From Euglena gracilis (lineage: Eukaryota; Euglenida; Euglenophyceae; Euglenales): a stretch of 64,000 bases of DNA. Location: contig CP154956.1 of assembly GCA_039621445.1 (NCBI GenBank), forward strand, positions 29,456,667 through 29,520,666, written 5' to 3'. The notes under the pieces are model-generated. The model was not told the origin of the DNA. It saw only the letters and a program-made list of their open reading frames with translations, and did no database searches. Shown here in pieces: positions 1 to 12,900 of the stretch. The first letter of the stretch is position 1, and every line of letters starts with the position of its first letter. The position numbers were made by a program, and so were the translations under genes.

Positions 1-480
1 GGTAAAAATCACAATCTCTGACAACAAATTACGAAAAAAATCGATTTTTCTGGATCATCTGACCTCCAAAAAATGCTGAATTTCATAAGAAAGTACAAAA
101 AATGAAGGGGAGTTTTGGAGATATTTTGGCTCCTACGGGACTTCAAAAAATTTCGAAAAAATTTTGGGGTGCTATTACCCCCCCAAATAATACCCCCCCC
201 CCTCGGACCGGGACTTCGGGCAAAATAATAATAATTACCACCCGGGGGGGATTTTTGGGGGGTTGCCACCACGGCAGTCTAACCACATTGCAATGCTCTT
301 AACTCCTGTGTTTGGTGGGCTGAAAATACACACCATGATAAAGTCTGGAAATCTTTGATAGATTTTGATGACGACAAGAAGAAAAAAACCAAAAAAACAC
401 TGAAAAATGCCAAAGCTAAAACGATGGAAAGTGATAAAATGGGGCTCATTCACACTCCGAATTGTATCCATTGGGATCCA
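1..480. repeat. Dispersed repeat copy at window edge
   Basis: The first ~115 bases are close to 46,627-46,735 in the same orientation, sharing an AATCGATTTTTCTGGATCAT core. The part around 160-250, a C-run/AAATAAT/C-run block followed by a TCGG..CCGGGACTTCGG motif, recurs at 45,895-45,975 and 46,495-46,570. No coding exon is seen here. It is probably a truncated mobile element or satellite-like repeat. Confidence 0.6.
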
Positions 481-3400
481 TTAATCAACGAAACTACAAA
501 AAAAAAGAGGGCAAAATAGCCCCCCCAAAAGATTCAGAAGGAGATCTTTGCTTTTGAAAATTTGCCCCAAAATAATAACCCCCTCACCAAACAATTATTT
601 TTCCCTTTTTGTAACTCCCGTGCGAACAAAATCAGTAGAGGTCCTAGCGCCAAAAAGGCTGAGGCCCAATGTAAACATTCAACCTGGAATAGGAGACGTA
701 GCGCTAAAAAATGACGGATGTGCTTCACAGTGAAATGGAGAAACCCCAAATAAAGATGAAGGGGAGATGCCAGAATAGCAGGGATTCTCAGCCATCCACT
801 CCACACCAGCCAACTTCGAACCGTGTCCGAGAAAAGCCACCACCAACTGCACAGCGATGGGGGCAGAGGCACGCCAGAGAAGGCACGTGGGCGGCGGAGT
901 GAAGGAGGGGTCAAGACAGGCTTGCAATGGGAGTGCCTCCCACCAAGGCGGTCTGGCCATGTCGGTGTTGGGGAAGGAACAGCTGGTCTCAGGCACTCGC
1001 ACAATTCAAAACGTGCAACTTCACCCTGACGTCAAACCTCCTACCCGCCCCTCCGTTCAACGACCGGCGGGGGGGGGGGGGTGGCCGTTGGACAAGGGGT
1101 CAGAAAAAAGTCGGCGGGTACCCAGGGCCCCACCCCCCCCCCAAAAAAAACCAAAATTAGCCTTCTTGACACAGCCACTGCCCCATCAGCCAGCGCTGAC
1201 AAGGACTGTGTGTTGTCTGGACATGTGTTGTCCAACGGTGGGGTCACAGGAACCCACGCCAACCCAGCCCAGTATGGAACACCTCACCCCCTTTCCCGAG
1301 CTGGATTCGAGTTGGCATTCGGGAGGGTTGGAAATTGCAAAATTCTCACAGGGCTGGCCTCAGTTTTGCAGGGTGCGCTGTGGCAAAGGTGACAGTGGTG
1401 GTGGTGCCAGTGTGTACACACACATGACCACAGCCCATAGACTGGCAGAGGCTCTTGGGCTTGGGGTTGGTATGATCCAGAAAAGTCCAGGAAAATGAAA
1501 ACTTACGCTCCATCCTGTTCTTACACAAAGGACTGTGAGAAGCACTTCGGTTTTGAGGTATTTTCCCCCCTCGGTGTCAAAAAGGGCCACCTGGGACTGC
1601 ATTGGCTTGCTCATCAGCACAGGAGCTGCCTCTTCAGGTGGGCTCTCTCGTGCCAACACTTTCTGAATCCCAAAGCACTGGCAGGGGAAAGGCAGGTAAT
1701 TTGTTTTGAGTTTGAGTTTTTAGGTCGTCAGGATTCACAACGTTGGGCGGAAATCAGCAATTCATTTTGCGATGGTGGGGAGGGGATGATGATTGGGACT
1801 CTGCGGATGCCTGGCGGCCGACCAAGGTTGTTGGGCTGCAGAAGCCGCTCTCACCCAGCGCAATGTCAGGCCTGGCCTGCAATGCCGGGCCGATGCGTGG
1901 GGTTAATGGGGATCGCGGCGCGCTGCAAAGTCCTCTGGAAGATGCCTCCAGGAGGTTTTTGTTAAAGACGTCGTATGGGAAGACCTGGCGGATGGGGTCC
2001 CCGAGATGGGAGAGGGACTTAGTGGGTGGGTGGGAATCCAACCCACTACTGCACTTTGAAATAGAAAAATTTCTTCGGCACGCCGCAGAAAACTTTTAGA
2101 AAATTTCACCTCTGGAAAAATGGGAAGGGATGGGAGGTGTAAACTGCGGACCCACTGCCTCCTCCTCGTCCAGGCACCAGGAAGTATAGGTAAGAATTGG
2201 GGGATTGACCAAAATACAACGTACAGGAGGCAGTGTTTAACAAGGGGGAAGAAACTGGACTGCAAAAAAGTTCGGTGCTTCGCACCAAAAAGAAAGAAAT
2301 TGTCGCCTTCATTGACCCACTGTTCAAATTGAAGGCATTTGAATATATAAAAAAAATCAACAGTGTGCTTTGACTTTGAGTTTGAGACAGCAGTTGGCAT
2401 TACAATGGTGATGCTGAGGTTGCAGGTGGGTGTGGGGTGCGTCCTGCGTTGCGGCCTAGCATGGTGTTCGCTCTTGCTGCCTGGACGACGTCAGCAAGAC
2501 GACGACGGCTTTCATTGCTATTATTCTTCTGTAAAACCCCCCAAATAACCTGGCGGGGTGCCAGGTTATTGGAACCAGCTTTTGCCCCCCCCCCCGCCAG
2601 GTTATTTGGGCCCTTTTTCAGCGTCGTAAAGGAATTTTGCCTAAAAAGGGGTGTGCCAAATTACTGGAACTATCATTTTTGCCGCCCCCCCCCCCTCGCC
2701 GCCAAGTTATTCGGCCACTGCCAGGAGCAAGGGCCCCGCCAGGTTATTTGGGGGGGGGGGGGGTGCACTGGCCAGAATTTGCCTGTCTGTATGTCCTGGA
2801 CCCCCCTTTGAACTTGTGCACCCGGAACAGGCCAAAACAGGAAAACAGTCTCACCAACCACAATGGCCACCACGCTGATTTTGGGTCCAGGTTGTTGGGC
2901 CATCTGATGAGACAATATCTCACATGATAAAGCTTCAAGATTTTCTGCAACATCGAAATTCGAGAAATTTAGCATAATACACACACATGAGAAAAGTCCT
3001 CGGGAAGAAAAACTTGAAAAGGTTAGGTCAGAACCAAGGGGGTGGTATTTGGACCATACCACTGCCCACCAAAGAGGGGAATCGCTTTCCACTTTTCAAA
3101 AAAGCAGTCAGTCACTTTTCAAAAAACCAGTGGGGGGGTCGGTCACTCTGGCCACTAGGCCAAAAATGGCTCAAAATCAATGGGTGTTGGCCAAACCCCG
3201 AAAAATTCCAGCACCTTTGGTTCCAGGTGGCCACCCTCTTCCAGGTCGAGACAGATGAAAATTTTTTAAAAAACGGCTTGTTTTTTTTAAACAAAAAAAC
3301 AAGCCGTTTTTTAAGGGGGTGGTGCGGGTCGCGGGGGGGGTCATGGGGGGGTCACGGTCGGCCGGGGCCCAGGGACAATAAGGGGGGGGGACAACAAGAG

Positions 3401-5700
3401 GGGGGGGGGTGGTAGTACCCCCTAAGAAAAAAATATGTTTTTTTAAAAAATCAAAAAATACCTCATGGGGGTTTGGGGGAATTTTTTTAAAATTTTTTTA
3501 AACATTTTTTCATCTCTGCAGCTTCGTAGTCCATTAAAGGTGCCGGAAAAACTAAAAATACGTCACTTTTGATGACCAAAAAAATGACCTTAAAACCTTT
3601 TCCTCAAAAAAATGGGCATTTCGCAAGGAAAAAGGTCAAATTTTGCTTGGAAAAAAAAAACATATCGGTGTATCCCCCGCGACCCCCCCGCGACCCACAC
3701 ATGGAGCTACTGGGTTTCCGCATCCCAGTAGGAGCCAAAAAAGGGCACCTGCCACCCCCCCTCCAAGTGCAACCCCCCGGAGGTCAGTGCGACCGTCCAA
3801 CACACGGGGGGGAGGTCCACCCTATCCGCTACTGTTGGCACAACACAGGGAACTGCCTTCCCTGCAGGGTTCATGAGCGCCAGAGGGCCAGCGGCCCAAT
3901 GATCAGCAGGTATTCAGTCTTACCCCCCCCCAAGCAGAGGACACCGTTTCGAAGGGTTTCTTGTCTTCTTGGCTATCAACTTGGAATTGGAGGACAAAAA
4001 ATGTTGAAAGATGATCTCCTCTCCTGGGGGGTTGGCATTCGAACAGATGTGGGCACTTGAAAACTCCTGTGCAGGGTGGGGTTCAAACCCACTTGGAGGG
4101 GAATCAGTGACACTCCGTGATGCGAATCTCAACGGAGCCCCGGGGCATGGGAAATGCGGAGCGTGCAAACAGGCCCCTGTGGACCAGGCCTCTCAAAGCC
4201 ATCCGATTCCAACGATACATCAACGGAAATGGCACTGGGGAAATAATTGATTGTGTAGGCAATGCCATTTGGAATAATTCTTGCATATTTTGAGAGCCGT
4301 GTTCAAGAAAGGAAAGGCTGGCATGAGAATCGATGTTAGGTGGTGGGGGTGATGATAACCCTCTCTGTGACATACATTATCAGAACACATTGTTGTAACC
4401 AGGGGTTTTTTTAAGATGGGGGTCCCCCCCACCCACCCACCCCCGGGGGGGGGGGGGCGAGGGTCCCGGGGACCCACTCCCATTCCCCCCCGAAAAAAGA
4501 CAAAAATCGCGAAAATGCTTAAAATAGCACATTTTTTCAAAAATTTTCGGCGCCTTTGGCACCGAAAAGTATAACCCACTCCCCCCTGGGGGGACCCTTC
4601 CTCGTGGGGGAGGCTCGGCCGGGCTAAAAAAAAAAAACCCTTGGTTGGAACAGCGGCCCCCCCCTCCATGGGCCCGGCCAGCACAGGTGACAGGGGGGAA
4701 GGGGACAATTTCTGGGGGGAACACTTTGGGCCAGGCTTCTTTTTTTACAACCCCGGGGGAGGGGGGTGCCTTCTGCCATGGGGTGAACCCCCCCGTCCTG
4801 CCGACCAAGCCGATTTTCCCTTGAAAACCGCCACTTTCGGGCCCTCGGCACGGGGGGGGGGGGGGTGGTTGCTGGAGCACTGCCCCAAAACCCGACCCCC
4901 GCCCTGCCCCGGCCAGCCCATAGCACTTACCCCTCCCCCCCAGGGGAAGGTGCGAACTTCCTTGAGAAGAAGCCTCCTTTGGGTAGCACACAGGGGGTGG
5001 CAATGCCCACCCAGGTAAATGGAGAGACTGGTTTATGCACAGATGCAAAATGAAACATGAAACAAATATAACCCCATGAAACAAATATATATAAAAAACG
5101 TAAAAAATCAGCTTTGTGAATTTGTTTGGCATTTCTGCCCCTGGTCATTTGCAAAATAGTGGGATGGCAAATGCCTGGCGAAAATTGCCTGGGGGGCCTG
5201 CAGTTAAATCCCCCAACGTGGTTGTACAGCAACCACGTTGGTGGGCCCAATGGTGCTCAGCTGGCAGTCCGCCCCCTCCCATCCAAGTATCCAAGTGACG
5301 CTTTTAGCACCAATGTCGAAATTCCCATTTGTGTCCAATGTTGAATAAGTGGTGGGTGTGTGCATACTCATGCTATGGAGATGGTCCACGATGCTGTTGA
5401 GATGCCTTTGAGATGGTGGCCTTGCAATGTGGTTGGGCAGGGGGACAAAATCATACACAGAACAAGAACTCATAGAAGACATCCATACAAAAACCTATAT
5501 CAAGGTTTGTGCTCAGTGTTCGCCGAAGTGCGGAAGAATTAATGGTGTAACAACGTGCCACCCCGTACCCCGACATTGCAGGGTGCCCCAAAGGCATTCT
5601 AGGATTCTGAGGACCAAATGCGACTTGGAAATGCGACTTTCTCAAATTGAGACCCTCAGAAACTTCTCCAAAACAAATGGAAAGAGGCTTGGGGAAAATG
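481..5700. other. Non-coding, low-complexity stretch
   Basis: There are many G or C homopolymers of 8-13 bases and long open frames that are compositional artefacts. No exon with both a natural protein sequence and credible splice borders was found. A minus-strand frame at about 1,755-2,010 reads fairly naturally but has no supporting junction. Small perfect hairpins occur at 3,267-3,313 and 5,211-5,243. Confidence 0.5.
3267..3313. repeat. Perfect hairpin, A/T-rich arms
   Basis: AAAACGGCTTGTTTTTTT is followed after a few bases by its reverse complement. This gives a stem of about 19 bp with a tiny loop. No gene is adjacent, and the function is unknown. Confidence 0.7.
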
Positions 5701-5941
5701 AAATGAAATGAAATGGGCTTGAGGAAGCCCATTTCAAATGTAAGGACATCCAGGAAAGGTAAGGGTCACTGAGTGCCTGGTAACTTTCCAAGAATTGCTT
5801 CTTGTTAAACTTTGCAATATTTTGTTTCCATCAAACCACGACATAGGGGAACTACCAAGACAGAAAGTTGCTTGTGGGAAACCCTTGGCAGGATAAACGA
5901 CCCTCGCCAACATTAGTGCCCAATCGACTGAGGTTGAGAAA

Positions 5942-5981
5942 CTGCGGGGGCAGGCTTTGGGTGGATGAGGTGGGGACTTAC
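5942..5981 (-). other. Possible 40-nt conventional intron
   Basis: On the minus strand a GTAAGT donor is followed 40 nt later by a C-rich tract ending GCAG. The flanks read LIVADKVKV upstream and, in one frame, VDWALMLARVVYPAKGFPQA downstream. The two natural-looking frames do not join in phase, so this could be chance. It is the only gene-like signal I see between 5 and 9 kb. Confidence 0.25.
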
Positions 5982-6469
5982 CGACCTTGACCTTGTCCGC
6001 AACTATCAATCGGGTTCCAGCAGATGGGCCAGGAGACACCACTTGTCCTCTGGTTGGGGGAGGCTTTTTGGACGAACTTTGGAGGGTGTGGTTTGGCCAA
6101 ACAACAAAACAACCTCAGATGCAAGGAATTTTCCATTGTTTTGATGTTTTGCACAGGAGAACCTTACATGAGTTGATGGTGTTTGGACGTTTAATTCTTG
6201 GGTGGTTTTGGTGAGAGATTTCATTTTGGAGCATAAACTGGACTTAGGCTATTGCGCGGCTGACTTCACACTTAACACTTAACTTAACATGCGGAGTGAT
6301 GTTCGTTTAATACAGTACGACCCTTTTCTCCAAGTTGCGTCTTATGAGTTTAGAATGTTAGACAAGGGGAGCAACCTGATGGGAAAAAAATCAGCGCTTC
6401 GCACTGCAAGGATATTTTCCTTCATTTTAGGGAATGTTCAACTGAGGCACCCACCATACATCTCTTTAA

Positions 6470-6915
6470 GGACCCCGGGGGGGGGGGGGTTGCTGGGCTA
6501 GGGCTAGAAATTTGGGCTGGCTAGAAATTTGGGCTGGCTAGCCCGCCCCCCCCCCCGGGGGGGGGGCTAGGCCCCGGCTGGACCCGAACCGGGGCGAGCT
6601 GGACTGAAATCGGAAAAATGCCCAAAAATGACCTGCAGAACACAGTTTTGAAAAAATGATGCATCTGAAACCCCCCAAAAATGCCCCAAACGCCCCCCAA
6701 ACCCCATTTTTGGCCACTTTTGAACACAATTTTTCAAAAAATTTCGGCGCTTCGCGCCGAAAAATTTTGTGCTGGACCCCCCAAAAAGGGGCTGGCTAGC
6801 TGGGCTAGCAGCACCCCCCCGGGGGGGGGGGGGGGGCTGCTGCGGCTGGGCTGGGCCCAAATCGGGGCTGGCTGCAGCCGCCCCCCCCCGGGGGGGGGGG
6901 GTTCGCAAAACCTTA
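6470..6915. repeat. G/C-run-bounded repeat with UUCG-loop hairpin
   Basis: The segment is flanked and interrupted by CCCC/GGGG runs with repeated GGGCTGGCTAG words. It contains a CCAAAAATG/CATTTTTGG-rich core and, near 6,742-6,762, a self-complementary TTCGGCGC-TTCG-CGCCGAA hairpin. The same hairpin module recurs near 12,033 and 17,520 and in degenerate form near 11,425. Related GGCTGGCTGG blocks lie at 29,280-29,640 and 49,150-49,480. Confidence 0.6.
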
Positions 6916-9250
6916 GAGAGATGTATGGCACCCACGTTGAGGCATTTGGATACCAAAATCCACAATATCTCACCAGATAATTTTTTTTCGAAATTCACAA
7001 TTTGTAATTTCTTGAATTTTTCTCAGAGAATTGCACGAGGAAAAAAATGCTTCCAAGGAAAATGACCTCTAAAACATGGGTGCTTTGACAAAGGTGGTGC
7101 TTAGACAAGGGGGAGGTACGCAACACCCACATGACGAAGGCGCTTCCTGACTCGGATGTTTTGGGAAGCCTTCTGCACAGCGCAGCCCATGCCGAGTTAC
7201 TTCAACTGACTGGCCTTTGTTGCCCCGCTGGTCACATGCTCACTACAACCCACACTTTAGCAGCTCGACAGCTCGTTCAGTGCCTCAAAAAATTCGAAGA
7301 TCATTTTCAATCGAAACGTCAAAATCAAAACATTCGATATGTGAGATGCTGCTCACCACCATTCGCTGCTGATTACGTCGCACACCCGGCATCTTAGGTT
7401 GGAATATAAACCTCGGCCGGCAGCTGGCCCAGTGCCGTGTCAAAGCAAAGGATTTGCATTTTGCAAGTTCATTATCTTTGCAAAGATTGTTTGCAAATAC
7501 AATGAAGTTTCAAAAAAAGAAAACAAAAATAAGGACATGCACACCACACACCACACACACGAACACCATCCTCCACCTCAGAAATGAAACATCGAAACAT
7601 TGATGCGGACGGATGGAAAGGTGCAAACATCGGCAAGGATGATTCATTTCGCATTCCACCGCAGCATACATTTCTTTTTGACGCCCCACCGGGCAGGCTC
7701 CATCGCGCTGCCACTGCCATCTGTCGTCATCATCCAGCTCATATGCCAGCAATCCTCACTCCCAGTGGAACGCCGGGAAAGTGGAAACCCCAGGCCAGCC
7801 AACCCGCCTCTGGGACATTTGGTGCTTCATCAAACGATCTGGCGGTCTATCTAGTCTGGGGCAGGGATCTGTCCAGTCTGGGGTGTGGACTTCCAGGCAA
7901 CACACCTGGAAGTACACACCCCTCTGCCCAAGTCCCCACCTTGGCGACAAAGCGAGCAGCAAGAGGCAGCATAACGCACAGCAGCGGCAGCGAGTCACAG
8001 GCCACCGCCCGCTTCCCATACCCCCGCTGCTGCGGAGGGGGGGGTTGGCTCAATTTTGTCGAGCCCACGGGCAGAGGGGAAGCTGAACCTTGGAAGGGGG
8101 GCTGCGCACACCCACTGTTCACTGCTGCCCCCTGCGACAAATCCATTCTCTTCTCCACAAACTTGTTTTCCCGTCCGGGAGGACAGCTCATGTGATTCCT
8201 TCAGGTGGACTACTTCAGGCTGCGGTGAGCCTGGCGCTGGTCAAGCTGTCCAAGCTGCAATGCACGACGGGAGATGGAAAAGGGCACAGGCTGGCTGCGG
8301 CGCAACCCTCTGCAAACTGCCCGGCGGCGGCCCGGGGGGAAACACGCGCAGTTTGGCGGCAGACACAGCGCTGCCGCCTCGCCTTGGTGGGGGGCACAGC
8401 CAGGGACGGGGCACAAGGCACAGGGGAGGCAGGGCAGCCAGCCCACAGCCAGCGGATGCACCGCCGCTGGGCTGTCCAGGAAAGCAGTGCGGGGGGAGGG
8501 GGGGTATTGATACAAAAGTGCGCGGTGGGAGCCAGATGGATGTGGATCAGGCCTTGGACAGAGCAGAACGGATTCAGGGGCATTTTCCCCCGGTTGCACA
8601 TTTGGTGCATGTTTGTGCGGGTGTGCTTACAGTTGCCGTGTGCTCAGCATGCGCTGGGTTTCCATGCTGGACATCAATCATGGTCCCATTTCCTGCTGTA
8701 CTCAATAAATTGGAATTGTAACCATCTCTGACTGAATGTATCATCCACCGTTACAAACTTTCCTGAAAATCCCGAGGGGGTCTTATTCTTTTGGTGGGGT
8801 CTAGTTTTTGAATTTTAGCTGAAAATCGGCCGGATGCTATTTTTGGTAGGGTTTTGGGGGGTTATGGTTGCAAACACCCATTTGAGACCGACCTCTCTGG
8901 ATTTGCTGGCAGGCTGGAGGTCCCCCCTAAAACTAAGCAAATGTCCCCTAAAATGTGGGCTGTGACATTTTTCGAGACTTAATCATTTCTGCATGTGGTA
9001 AAACTGGCACTTTTGGGACAATTTTTGTTCATTTCCAACAAAAATCATGCTTTTTGGGCCTATTTTTGGACCCTCTTACGGGAAGGCTTTTTCAGACAAA
9101 ATTTTCAGAAAAACCAAAAAGTACCCCCCCCCCAGGACCCACCCAAAAAGTAGATCCGGGGATTCATCTGACCTTGGGGGGGTTAGGGATTCCTGCTGCG
9201 TGCGTCACTGTTTTTTTGTTCGAGACACTTTTTTAAAAAAATTGGCTCCC
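6916..9250. other. Stretch with no supported gene
   Basis: A plus-strand 88-codon frame at 7,131-7,397 and several 100-200-codon GC-rich frames at 7.6-8.7 kb are present. None has recognisable motifs or verifiable splice borders. An AATAAA at about 8,703 is the only signal-like feature. I cannot assign a gene. Confidence 0.4.
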
Positions 9251-9288
9251 CCCGGAGAGTGGGGTCCCCTCCAGCTTGAACAGCTCCT

Positions 9289-9515
9289 TCACCTTCCATA
9301 CCCATCCCGAGTCTTCAACGCCACCAGACAGACATGCCAAAAGCTGGGGGGGAGGCGGACCCCTGCACATGTCGAGCCGCGGTCGGAGCTGGGGCCCGCC
9401 GGCTCCTGAGGGCCCGCCTTCGGGGCGGTGGTGAAGGCAGGCACCGGGTTCTGGAAGCGGTAGTTGCCCCAGTTGGGCTCGATGTGCAGCGCGGCCAGCA
9501 GGTCCTTCGGCGGAG
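9289..9515 (-). CDS. Possible C-terminal tail exon of cyclase
   Basis: The frame LAALHIEPNWGNYRFQNPVP is natural and open to a stop at 9,289. A pairing-based join (STS-ALHIEPNW) is in frame but needs unusual overhangs. It may be the true tail or a chance frame. Confidence 0.4.
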
Positions 9516-9767
9516 CCGGGGCCACGCCGCTGTGGGGGTGCTGGGGGTCCGCCTGTGGGTTGCCGTGAGGTCGCCAGACGGATCTTGTTTTCCCGCCATC
9601 GCTCATATGCACAATCCAGCCGCCAGAAAGCGCCACGCTAAACCCCGGGGGCAACCGTGCCGGATGACACGGCGCGGGCCCCGTTGTCGCATTCCTGGGG
9701 GGACCTGGAACTCGGGCGACCGCGGGTCCATCGAGGCCCGGGGAGGCCCCGGGAGGGGGGACCTGGC

Positions 9768-9905
9768 AGGTGCTGACGAAATAGGCGCTCACGTGACCGA
9801 AGCCCTTGCAGTAAACCTTGTGGCGGGCCTCAAACGTGAACGGCTGGTTGCGGAACATCAGCACCGCCTGGTACGGGCCCATGGATTCACTGAGGTCCCC
9901 CGAGG
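9768..9905 (-). CDS. Cyclase exon: catalytic domain C-terminus
   Basis: The exon reads [20 protein letters not shown] then [20 protein letters not shown]. It matches the closing FE.R..V.CKG.G...AYFV strands. The upper border is approximate. The sequence CAG/GTCCCC after STC looks like GT, but a CAGGTCC/GGACCTG pairing with about 9,510 is an alternative. Confidence 0.88.
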
Positions 9906-12900
9906 GAGGAGGCAGGGGCGATTGTCTTCCGGCTCCAGAGCTTTTTGTGCAAACAGACCTTTGGGTCGGCCGGTTGGGCACTGGTGGGCGCTGTAAGGTG
10001 GCTCAACCCAACGGCATCGAAGATGTGCACATGGATGACTTTAAACCATACCTTTCCCCACCCGACAGTCCCTGTGGGTGGTCAGTTTGCTGTCCTGGGG
10101 GAGATCTACCCACATCCACCCCCCAAAATCGATGCAACCCCTAATCCCAGCCTTTGACTGGGTACAGAGACCCTTGGCCCTTCCCACCCCGCAGGGAGAG
10201 CACCGTGGGCCTTGAAAAAAACGGCCCAAAATGCAAAAAAAGGCAAAATCCAATTCTAAATTCAATTAGGTTTTATGCATTTTTGGGCGGTCCAAGTGTC
10301 ACTTGAAAAAAAACACATTAAAACCCCTGATGTTCGCTATTTTGGGAATATTGTGATTCTAAAAAATATGTAATATGTTCACACGTGGCATACAGTCCGG
10401 AAAAGTATGACAGGGCACAAAAATGACGGGAAACCACCAAATTTTTCCATCATTTTTTCCCGTCATTTCCCCTTTGTTTCGCTTTGGGTGAGCAAATTTG
10501 GAATGCGGAGTGAGTTCCCTTCAGGAGAGGGATATGAAATATGGTCGGTTTGGGGGTTTGCTTTGTAACGAAGAAACACAAAAAAGACACCCAGAAGACC
10601 AATTGAACATTTTTTGCAATTCTGAGTTTCCTTTTTGCCGGAAAGTGGGGAAAATAACTACAATTTTCGTGAAAGCTGAATTTTCCCATCATTAATTTTT
10701 TGTCATCAAAAATCGAAAATTTCCATTTATTTTTGTGTCACTTTTCCAACAGTGAAGTGGATCCCCCACACTTAAGTGTGGAGTACTGTGGGGGGGTGTG
10801 GGGGTGTGGGGGGTGGGGGTGAGGGGCGTCCGGATAGGGTTAGATTCCCCTGGTTGCACAGGGACCTTGCTATTGGGTTATTGGGCGCCACCCCCCCCCC
10901 GGACGAGGCTGAAGCTGAATAAGTCAAAAAATGACGCCAAAATTTTTCGAGTGTGGGGTACCATGGGGGGTGGGAGGGGGTAGCCATCCCATCCTCAAGG
11001 GTGGGGAGTGAATGTAGTCAGTGAATGTATGCCCACCCCCTCCGCCACCTGGATGCGGCCCGCTTGCCCGGTGCTCTCCATGCGACTGGCGAGGTTGACT
11101 GTTTTGCCCCAGGGGCGGCAGGGGGCTTGAAATCGGGGACGCAGACACGGAGAAATCTTTCTTCACTTTTTTTGGACACCTGAAGGTGGGGACTTGTTTA
11201 TCATTGCAGGGGAGGGCCAAATGGCACCCTCCCTACTCCAACGACCAATAACGTCAGTCCTCTGACTGGGGAGGGGGGGTCATTCTGTCATTGGACATAA
11301 GGTTGTGACCAAAAAGGTGTCCTCCGACCCGCAGGGGGGGGGGTCATTAGACAAGGGGTCCAAGAAAAAACTTCGGAGGGCACCCAGGACCTGTCCCCCC
11401 CAAAAGGACAAGTTTTTCCTTCTGGCTCTTCGCGCCGTAAATTCTGGGCAATTTTGACAAATGCTTGCCATGAAAGTGCCAAAAATGGCACTTTGGCCAA
11501 TTTTTAGCCAATCTTGGGTCCAAAGAATTTCTGCCTGGCGCTTCACACCGACCAAAAATCTTGCCAAACCTCCAAAAAGCTGTCCTCCGACACCTAGGGT
11601 CTCCCAGCTGCTGCAACGGTCATCCAGTGGGGGGAAAAAACACCTAATTAATTGGGCAGTGCCTAAAAAAAACTTTTTTCACTCCTGAGCCTCCGAAAAT
11701 GAAGTCCAAAAAGCGTGCACCTCTCAAAAAGCCACTTCACACTGAACCAATTTCAGGTCGTGCCCAAATAAGCGCCCCTGAGGGTGCTGTGGTCCAGAAA
11801 TGTGCACACCCGTGCACTTAGATGGTGGTTTAGAGCACGCCCCTCACCAATCCCTACCCCCCCTATGTCCAACGACTGGTAACTTCTGTCCTCTGACCGG
11901 GGTCGTTGGACATAGGTTTGTGACCAAAAAGGTGTCCTCCGACTGGAGAGGGGGTGGTCGTTAGATAAGGGCAAAAAAAAGTTGCCAGAGACCCAGGACC
12001 CCTCCCCCCCCAAAAAAGGTCAAAATTGTCCTTCCGGCGCTTCGCGCCGAAATTCTGGGGTTTTTAATAATTTTTTGCCCAAAAATGCCAAAAACGGCAT
12101 TTTGGCCAATTTTAAGCCGATTTTGGGTGCAAAATTTATCCGGCCAGCGCTTCCTAACGTGTCCAAAATTTTGGCCAAACCCCCGAAAAAGTCTCCTCCA
12201 ACCGGGGAGGGGGGGTCGTTGGACATGAGAGGGGGGGGTCCTTCAGGAGGGGGTTGTGTCACAGGGGTGACCAGTTGACCAGTGGGGGTGGGGGGGGACT
12301 CCAACGTCGTTCCCCCGCCCCCCTGCCGGGCAGATGTCGAACAGCGGGGTCTTCCCCTGCAGCACGCCGGCGGTGAGCGGCCCCATGGCCACGCCGTAGC
12401 GCATGATGCAGTGCACCAGCGGCCCGCCGCCGCCCTGCCCTCCCCCATCCACCCCCGCCACGTCCTTCGGCCGCCATGCGCCCCTCAAAGGAGGGGTGAG
12501 TTTGCGGGGAAAGGCAAAAAAGCAACTCAAGCAATGCAAAAACAGCAAAAACAACGCAAACACCGCAAAAAAAGGGAACCTTGCCAAAATTAAAAACTGT
12601 TTTTTTTCTTCTCTGGTCATTCCCCTTCCTTCCGTGGATTCATCCTTAAAGGGGCAGAAGTGAGAAAGCAGCACCTTCCCTTGGGAAGCCGGCAGACTCC
12701 CAGTGCAAACTCTCCTGGGAGTATGTTGGGCATAGAGGCGCACGGGACGGATGGCCATAGCCGATAACCGACGGCCGCCGAGGGACGGTGACCGGGTTGG
12801 TCTCCTTGTCGGCGGCCAGGGGGGGGGCAAATCAGAGGCGGAGGGCAGGGCACACACGTCAGTCACACATCGCACTCCCGTGCAGCGCACATCGTGTACA

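Noticed and set aside
1755-2010. Minus-strand frame reading RQVFPYDVFNKNLLEAS and later ALQARPDIALGESGF.
   Set aside because: The sequence looks partly natural, but neither border has GT-AG or a pairing partner, and it connects to no other exon.
4220-5132. Long Pro/Gly-rich minus-strand frames (up to 250 codons).
   Set aside because: They arise from C/G homopolymers and have no motifs.
7131-7397. 88-codon plus-strand ORF starting MTKALPDSDVLGSLLHSAAH.
   Set aside because: It has an ATG and a plausible composition, but no leader acceptor before it, no homology I recognise and no flanking exons.
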